Shown here in pieces: positions 56,796 through 64,000 of a stretch of DNA of 64,000 nt (the stretch's first letter is position 1; each line of letters begins with the position of its first letter). Made by a program: the position numbers and the translations under genes. The stretch comes from Zea mays (Eukaryota; Streptophyta; Magnoliopsida; Poales; Poaceae): NCBI RefSeq assembly GCF_902167145.1, contig NC_050104.1, positions 5,850,001 through 5,914,000 of the forward strand, in the 5' to 3' direction. A model generated the notes under the pieces. It was not told the origin of the DNA. It did not search any database and was given only the letters and a program-made list of their open reading frames with translations.

Positions 56796-58056
56796 TGAGA
56801 GCACCTAGAGGGGGGGTGAATAGGTGATCCTGTAAAAACTTAAACTTATAGCCATAAAACTTGGTTAAGTGTTAGCACAATGGAATTAAGAGGCTAGGGA
56901 CCGAGCTCTTGTGAAACACAATGGTCACAAAGAAAACAAGCACAAGAGACACGATGATTTATCTCGTGGTTCGGCCAAGTATAACACTTGCCTACTCCAT
57001 GTTGTGGCGTCCCAATGGACGAGGGTTGCACTCAACCCCTTTCAAGTGATCCAATGATCCACTTGAATACCACGGTTGTTTCCTTTCTTATACTCTTTCC
57101 TGTTTGCGAGGAATCTCCACAAATGGAGTCTCTCGCCCTTACAACAAAGATCAAAGTGAAAGCACTAGAGTAAGGGAGGGAAGCACACGCACAAATCCGC
57201 AGCAATACGCACACACACAACCAAGACTTGAGCTCGAATGAATCGCAACAAGTTCACCACTAGAACAGAGCTCAAATCACTAAGAAAGTCAATCAAGTGC
57301 GCGGAGACAGAGTGTCGAAGATTTAGAATGCTCAAAGTATGCTTGGTTGTCTCCTCCATGCGCCTAGGGGTCCCTTTTATAGCCCCAAGGCAGCTAGGAG
57401 CCGTTGGAAGCATTCTTGGAAGGCAATTCTTGCCTTCTGTTGGGTGGCGCACCGAACAGTCCGGTGCACCACCGGACATCCACTGTTCATTGTCCGGTGC
57501 GGATCTCCTTCCATTCATGGCGCAGCCGATCGTTGGATCTTCGGGCTGGTTGGCGCACCGGACACTGTACGGTGCACACCGGACAGTTCGGTGCCCCTAG
57601 CCGACCGTTGGCGTGGGCCACGCTTCGCGCGCGGATTGCGCGGCCGACCGTTGCTCTGGCGGCCGTTGGCTCACTGGACAGTCCGGTGCACCACCGGACG
57701 ATCTGGTGAATTATAGCCATACGCTGCCGACGAATTCCCGAGAGTGGCCAGTTCGCCAGAGCCCAGCCTGGCGCACCGGACACTGTTCGGTGCACCACCA
57801 GACAGTTTGGTGCATCCAGACTGAGCAGCAGTTGGCTGTACACAGCCAACTCTTTTCCAATCCTTTTCTTTTCCTGATTCTAGCACTTAGACAAATATAT
57901 TAGTACACAAAAACCAATGTACTAAGTCTAGAACCATACCTTCTTGTCGATTTGCACTTCATCCATCATTTGGCATATAATTACTCACTTAGTATGTGTT
58001 GGGCACTTAATCACCAAAATATACTAGAAATGGCCCAAGTGCACATTTCCCTTTCA
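56796..58056 (-). repeat. Opie-like 3' LTR (1261 bp)
   Basis: Plus-strand ends TGAGAGCACCTAGAGG and CACATTTCCCTTTCA (minus-strand start TGAAAGGGAAATGTGC). Length is close to the ~1.27 kb I recall for Opie. 57430-57820 holds repeated CACCGGACAGTxCGGTGCACC imperfect palindromes, like the SIRE-A LTR. Open frames here are not genes. Confidence 0.85.
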
Positions 58057-58858
58057 ATCTCCCCATTTTTGGTGATTTATGCCAACACATCAAAACGCAA
58101 CAAATGGAAGTGCAACATCAATGCAATTGAGAACAAAAATAGTCTTTGACAAGATTTGACATATTTGGATCGTTCTTCGCCACCACTTGGTTTGTTTTTG
58201 CAAATCAAATTCATTTTCCTATCTCTAAGTTAAACACACATGTTTAGACACAAGGAGAGATAACCCAAGAGTGAAAATGATTAAGAGCCAAAAACTCCTC
58301 CTTTTTCCCATAATCAACCATTCTCCCCACAAGAGACCAAATTTTGATAGTAAGAGTTATTTTGACAAATCAAAAGTTCTACTCTACTCTTTTTCAAAAC
58401 TTTCACAAGTGGTAGCTGATCCATTTGCTTTGGCTTAGCTGATCCATTTGCTTTGGCCTTATTTTCTCCCCCTTTGGCATTAAGCACCAAAACGAGATCA
58501 ATCTTGGCCCTAAAACCCCATTGCCTCAGCAAAATCGTCAATTACGAGTAAAAAGGCAATAAGAGTATGGAGATGAACTTGGAGTAAATTACCCTCTCAT
58601 CGGAGTGCAGTGGAAGTCTTGCATGGTTCAAGTTCACCTTTCCCTTTCAATCCACCTTTGAGACTAAATTAAGTAAACTCAAGCACACGGTTAGTCTCAA
58701 AGGGTTAAATTGTAGCATTTCTCTCCCTAAATATGTGCATCATTCACACATGGACTTGTGAGGTCTGGGGATCTCTTGCATAACTTGATCACCATAAGTA
58801 AGCAATAGTATGCATAAAGGAACGTGATCAAAGACATAAAACACATGTATGCTATAGA
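58057..58858 (-). other. Opie-like 3' region with polypurine tract
   Basis: CCAAAAATGGGGAGAT (minus strand, 58057-58072) is the polypurine tract. The remaining ~785 bp between it and the RNase H stop is non-coding, with a 22-bp direct repeat AGCTGATCCATTTGCTTTGG at about 58412 and 58436. Confidence 0.7.
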
Positions 58859-60679
58859 TCAATCCAAGTTATGCGAATCTAAGACATTTAGCTCACTACG
58901 CAGCCTGCAAAAGGTCTTCTCATCTAAAGGCTTGGTAAAGATATCGGCTAGCTGGTTCACGGTGCTAACATAAAACACTTCGATATCTCCCTTTTGCTGG
59001 TGGTCTCTCAAAAAGTGATGCCGGATGTCTATGTGCTTAGTGCGGCTGTGTTCAACAGGATTATCCGCCATGCGGATTGCACTCTCATTGTCACATAGGA
59101 GTGGGACTTTGCTCAGATTGTAGCCAAAGTCCTAGAGGGTTTTCCTCATCCAAAGTAGTTGCGCGCAACACTGTCCTGCGGCAACATACTCGGCCTCAGC
59201 GGTGGATAGGGCAACAAAAGTTTGTTTCTTAGAACTCCAAGACACCAGGGACCTTCCTAGGAATTGGCACGTCCCTGATGTACTCTTTCTATCAACCATG
59301 CATCCAGCATAATCGGAGTCTGAATATCCAATTAAGTCAAAGGTAGACCCCTTTGGATACCAGATCCCGAAGCAAGGCGTAGCAACTAAATATCTAAGAA
59401 TTCGCTTAACGACCACAAGGTGACACTCCCTTGGGTCGGATTGAAATCTAGCACACATGCATACGCTAAGCATAATATCCGGTCTACAAGCACATAAATA
59501 AAGTAAAGAACCTATCATAGACCGGTATGCCTTTTGATCAATGGACTTACCTCCTTTGTTGAGGTCAACATGTCTGTCGGTTCCCATTGGAGTCTTTGCG
59601 GGCTTGGAGTCCTTCATCCCGAACCGCTTGAGCAAATCTTGCGTGTACTTCGTTTGAGAGATGAAGGTGCCATCCTTGAGTTGCTTCACTTGGAACCCGA
59701 GGAAGTAGTTCAACTCGCCCATCATAGACATCTCAAATTTCTGAGTCATCACCCTGCTAAACTCTTCACAAGACTTTTGGTTAGTAGAACCAAATATTAT
59801 GTCATCGACATAAATTTGGCACACAAATAAGTCACCATCACAAGTTTTAGTGAATAGAGTTGGATCGACTTTCCCAATCTTGAAAGCATTAGCAATTAGA
59901 AAATCTCTAAGGCATTCATACCATGCTATTGGGGCTTGCTTAAGTCCATAGAGCGCCTTAGAGAGCTTACACACGTGGTCGGGGTACCGTTCATCCTCAA
60001 AGCCAGGGGGTTGCTCTACGTACACCTCCTCCTTGATTGGCCCGTTGAGGAAGGCGCTCTTCACATCCATTTGGAACAACCTGAAGGAATGGTGAGTGGC
60101 ATAGGCTAATAGAATGCGAATAGACTCTAGCCTAGCCACAGGAGCAAAAGTCTCCTCGAAATCCAAACTTGTGACTTGGGCATAACCTTTTGCCATAAGT
60201 CGAGCCTTGTTCCTTGTCACCACTTCGTGCTCGTCCTGTTTGTTGCGGAACACCCACTTGGTTCCCACAACGTTTTGCTTGGGATGTGGCACCAGGGTCC
60301 AAACTTCATTTCGCTTGAAGTTGTTGAGCTCTTCCTGCATGGCCAACACCCAGTCCAGATCTAGCAAGGCCTCTTCTACCCTGAAAGGCTCAATAGAAGA
60401 GACAAACGAGTAATGCTCACAAAAATTAACTAATCTAGAGCGAGTAGTTACTCCCTTGCTTATATCACCCAAAATCTGGTCGACGGGATGATTCCTTTGA
60501 ATCGTCGCTCGGACTAGAGTGGGAGGGGCCTGTGGTGCTTCTTGCTCCATAACTTGATCATCTTGTGCTCCCCCTTGATCACACGCCTCTTCGTGATGAA
60601 CCTGTTCATCATCTTGAGTTGGGGGTGCACCATTGTTGAGGAAGAAGGTTAATCTTGCTCTTTTTGTTCCTGTGGTCAC
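58859..60679 (-). pseudogene. pol: Opie-like RT and RNase H, one nonsense codon
   Basis: Copia-type RT (RVT_2) from about 60300: [59 protein letters not shown] and the catalytic YVDDIIFGS (about 59800). RNase H follows with [16 protein letters not shown] and STAEAEY. An in-frame TAG at 59132-59134 splits the protein; the same frame then continues to HSRTKHIDIRHHFLR, QLADIFTKPLD and the stop at 58859. At the upstream end a frame change near 60640-60680 separates it from integrase. Confidence 0.85.
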
Positions 60680-61455
60680 ACATCTCCAATCGCCATGTTG
60701 CGTATTGCGGCCGTTGGAACATCATCTTCATCTACATCATCGAGATCAACTTGCTCTCTTGGAGAGCCATTAGTCTCATCAAATACAACGTCGCTAGAGA
60801 CTTCAACCAAACCCGATGATTTGTTGAAGACCCTATACGCCTTTGTATTTGAGTCATAACCTAACAAAAAACCTTCTACAACTTTGGGAGCAAATTTGGA
60901 ATTCCTACTTTTCTTCACTAGAATGTAACATTTACTCCCAAATACACGAAAATATGAAACGTTGGGTTTGTTACCAGTTAGAAGTCCGTACGATGTCTTC
61001 TTGAGAAGGCGATGAAGGTAGACCCGGTTTATGGCGTGGCAAGCTGTGTTCACAGCTTCCGACCAAAACCGTTCGGGCGTCTTGAATTCACCAAGCATCG
61101 TCCTCACCATGTCTATAAGTGTCCTGTTCTTCCTCTCTACCACACCATTTTGTTGTGGTGTGTAGGGAGCGGAGAACTCGTGCTTGATTCCTTCCTCCTC
61201 AAGGTTCTCCTCCACTTGAAGATTCTTGAACTCGGACCCGTTGTCGCTCCTTATCTTTTTCACCTTGAGCTCAAATTCGTTTTGAGCTCTCCTTAGGAAG
61301 CGCTTTAGGGTCCCTTGGGTTTCCGTTTTATCCTACAAAAAGAATACCCAAGTGAAGCGAGAAAAATCATCAACAATAACAAGACCATACTTACTTCCCC
61401 CGATGCTGAGGTAGGCGACGGGTCCAAAGAGGTCCATGTGAAGTAGCTCAAAGGT
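60676..61455 (-). pseudogene. pol: Opie-like integrase core
   Basis: The rve core starts near 61455, where one base is missing relative to the upstream protease frame, and contains an in-frame TAG at 61333-61335. Then come KKIRSDNGSEFKN (second catalytic D), APYTPQQNGVVERKNRTL (catalytic E) and the C-terminal KCYILVKKSRNSKFAPK and YRVFNKSSG. It ends at a TGA near 60676, where the frame changes into RT. The first catalytic D lies in the shifted segment around 61440-61430. Confidence 0.8.
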
Positions 61456-62066
61456 CTTGATGTGGTCATCACATTCTTGCTATGATGAGAACTTCCCACC
61501 TGTTTACCTGCTTGACAAGCTGCACAAGGTCTATCTTTTTCGAAAGTTACATTGATTAGACCTAACACATGTTCTCCCTTTAGAAGTTTATGAAGGTTCT
61601 TCATCCCAACATGTGCTAGATGGTGATGCCACAGCCAGTCCATGCTAGTCTTAGCGATTAAGCATGCATCTAGAACAGCCTCCTCCTTCAAAAAATCAAC
61701 TAAATAGAGTTCGTCGTCTAGTACACCCTTAAAAGCTAATGAACCATCACTCCTTCTAAAGACAGACACATCTACATTGGTAAATAAGCAATTGTAACCC
61801 ATATTACATAGTTGACTAACGGACAACAAGTTATACCCGAGCGATTCAACTAAGAACACATTAGATATGGAATGCTCGGATGAAATAGCTATTTTTCCTA
61901 GTCCTTTAACCTTGCCTTGATTCCCGTCTCCAAAGATGATCGAATCTTGGGAATCTTTGTTCTTGACGTAGGAGGTGAACATCTTCTTCTCCCCCATTAT
62001 GTGGTTTGTGCATCCGCTGTCGATAATCCAGCTTGAGCCCCCGGATGCATAAACCTGCAAGGCAAA
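61305..62066 (-). pseudogene. pol: Opie-like protease and GAG-pre-integrase domain
   Basis: Directly follows the gag stop TAA (62067-62069) in the same frame, so it would be made by readthrough. SSWIIDSGCTNHI carries the protease DSG triad (about 62030). The GAG-pre-integrase zinc region WLWHHHLAHVGMKNL with CAACQAGK follows (about 61640-61510). A single-base loss near 61455 sends the frame into a stop at 61305, cutting it off from integrase. Confidence 0.8.
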
Positions 62067-64000
62067 TTAGGCTTGGGTTTTAGGTACCCAACTCTTGTTG
62101 GGTTCTACAAGGTTAGTAACAATAGCCTTAGGGACCCAAATGCAAGTCTTGTCTCCCTTGCATTTGGCCCCTAATTTCTTGGCAACCACTTTCTTATTTT
62201 TACATGAGAGTACAAAATCAGTGTTGCAGGCATGAAAAACAGTAGCAGATTCATTTTGCATTTTCCTAGGCACATGATGAACAACATTTTTTCTACTATG
62301 CACAAAGGAAGAACTTGAAATAATCATGGCTTGTGAATCATAAGCATTATAACTCCTATTATAATGAGCATTCCTAGAATATTTTCTATCATAAATAAAT
62401 GCATGATTCTTTTGACTACTACTAGCCATAGGAGCCTTCCCTTTCTCCTTGTTGAGAATGGGAGCCCTTTGACTTGTTAAGTTCTTGGCTTCCCTTCAAA
62501 AGCCAAGCCCATCCTTAATTGAGGGATGTCTACCAACGGTGTAGGCATCCCTAGCAAATTTTAATTTGTCAAAGTCATCTTTGCAAGTCTTAAGTTGGGC
62601 ATTAAGACTTGCCACTTCATCATTTAATTTTGCAATAGAAGTAAGGTGCTCAACACATGCATCAATATTGAAATCCTTACACCTATTACAAATCACAACA
62701 TGCTCTACACAAGGACTAAATTTATTAACTACTTCTAGCTTAGCATTTAAATCATCATTCAACATCTTCAAGCTAGAAATAGATTCATTGCAAATAGATA
62801 ACTCAGAAGATAGTAATTCATTCCTTTTAATCTCTAAGGCAAGAGACTTTTGAACACTAACAAATTTGTCATGTTCCTCATACAAAATGTCCTCTTGCCT
62901 CTCTAGTAGTCTATATTTTTCATTCAATGCATCAATCAACTCATTAATTTTTTCTACTTTAGCTCTATCTAATCCTTTGAACAAGCTAGTGTAATCTACT
63001 TCATCATCACTAGAGTCATCATCACTAGAAGTAGAGTACTTAGGAGTTTCTCGAGCGTTTACCTTCTTCTCCTTTGCCATTAGGCAAGTATGGCGCTCGT
63101 TGGGGAAGAGCGACAATTTGTTGAAGGCCGAGGCGGCGAGTCCTTCATCGTCGGAGTCGGACGAAGAACAATCCAAGTCCCACTCTTTGCCAAGGTGCAC
63201 CTCTCCCTTCGCCTTCTTGTAGGCCTTCTTTTTCTCCCTCTTCCCTTGTCTTTCTTCTCCCTGGTCATTTTCATTATCGGGACATTGAGCAATAAAATGA
63301 CCTGTCTTACCGCACTTGAAGCAGGAACGCTTTCCTTTTGCCTTGTTCTTGTTTGAGTACTCCTTGCGTCCCTTCAATGCGGTCTTGAAGCGCTTGATAA
63401 TGAGGGCCATTTCATCCTCGTTTAGCCCGGTCGCCTCAACTTGCGCCACCTTGCTAGGTAGCGCCTCCCTGCTACTTGTTGCTTTGAGAGCAACGGTTTG
63501 AGGCTCGTAGATGGGCATTGGACCATTCAATGCCTCATGAACGTATCTTGCTTCCTTAATCATCATACGCCCGCTTACAAACTTTCCGAGTATTTCCTCG
63601 GGCGTCATCTTGGTGTACCTAGGATTCTCAAGGATTGAGTTTACAAGATGAGGATCGAGTACAGTGAAGGACCTGAGCATAAGTCGGACGATGTCGTGGT
63701 CCGTCCATCTCATGCTTCCATAGCTCCTGATTTTGTTGACCAGGGTCTTGAGCCTGTTGTACGTTTGCGTTGGCTCCTCTCCCCTGATCATTGCGAACCT
63801 TCCTAGTTTGCCTTCCACCAACTCCATCTTGGTGATCATGGTGGCGTCGTTCCCCTCATGAGAGATCTTGAGGGTATCCCAAATTTGCTTGGCGTTATTC
63901 AAGCCGCTCACCTTGTGGTACTCATCCCTGCACAAGGATGCTAGCAAAACAGTGGTAGCTTGTGCATTTTTGTGGATTTGCTCATTAATGAAAACGGGGT
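62067..64000 (-). pseudogene. gag: Opie-like gag, partial and with one nonsense codon
   Basis: Open from the window edge at 64000. A UBN2-type capsid domain (NAKQIWDTLKISHEGND, LGRFAMIRGEEPTQTYNRLK, LENPRYTKMTPEEIL) is followed by the zinc knuckle CFKCGKTGHFIAQC (about 63330-63280), a lysine- and Asp/Ser-rich region and a long coiled coil (63000-62560). A TGA at 62496-62498 interrupts it; the frame then continues (NHAFIYDRKYSRNAHYNRSY) to TAA 62067-62069, the normal gag-pol boundary stop. The TGA fits a C-to-T change of CGA. The true start lies outside the window. Confidence 0.8.

Larger units (their letters stand above)
56796..64000 (-). mobile_element. Opie/Ji-like SIRE copia element, partial (5' end outside window)
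   Basis: Transcribed on the minus strand. The 3' LTR is 56796-58056, preceded by a polypurine tract, a ~0.8-kb 3' region, and then RT-RNase H, integrase, protease and gag reading towards 64000, where gag is still open. Gag and pol are in one frame separated by a stop, the SIRE arrangement. Protein blocks match maize Opie closely from memory of the family. Damage is modest: two shifts and three likely nonsense changes, so the copy is fairly young but defective. TATAG (56791-56795) is the candidate target duplication. Confidence 0.85.

Noticed and set aside
59534..60413. Plus-strand open frames opposite Opie RT
   Set aside because: Shadows of a recognised RT/RNase H coding sequence.

Overview
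This window is plant intergenic DNA, almost certainly from a grass and most likely maize (Zea mays). It holds no intact host gene. The sequence is a mosaic of nested LTR retrotransposons: an Opie/Ji-like SIRE copia element, long-LTR Tekay-like gypsy elements with TGTCACACCC/TGTAACACCC ends, and Tat-lineage gypsy elements rich in CTTCGG/GAAGG. LINE remnants, 5-bp target-site duplications and many in-frame TAG/TGA stops complete the picture. Family names are recognised from sequence character, not from a database search.

Layout. 1-1265 and 8646-9300 are the two halves of a non-repetitive, partly GC-rich stretch split by E1, a young complete gypsy element (1266-8645) with 685-bp LTRs. A GGCCCG-rich small repeat with tRNA-like boxes (about 9306-9740) and an antisense LINE remnant (10021-12240) follow. 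E2 (about 12850-21920) is a 5'-truncated plus-strand Tat element and E3 (22637-32000) is a minus-strand relative. A decayed stretch (32001-33424) leads into SIRE-A (33425-55292, minus strand), which has been split by later insertions. Inside SIRE-A lie element D (34821-48288), which itself contains the long-LTR element T1 (35884-44254), and a solo LTR T2 (48930-52100). Its 5' LTR is cut by a third long LTR, T3 (55293-56795), which is cut in turn by an Opie-like copia element (56796 to beyond 64000).

How the parts relate. E1, E2 and E3 share one plan: gag and/or pol, a minisatellite, then a gene on the strand opposite to gag-pol, then the polypurine tract and 3' LTR. In all three the opposite-strand gene has a TATA box and encodes a 'putative gypsy type transposon'-like domain followed by coiled coil. 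In E1 and E3 two introns can be read on the antisense strand, and the first lies at the same codon position in both. A short direct repeat brackets this gene in all three elements. E1 has gag but no pol; E3 has pol but no recognisable gag.

The most unusual single item is a piece of a class I KNOX homeobox gene, very close to maize knotted1, in the 3' part of element D (about 35105-35530). D keeps a 5-bp direct repeat (ATAAC) at both borders but has only one LTR; the KNOX-bearing end replaces the expected 3' LTR.
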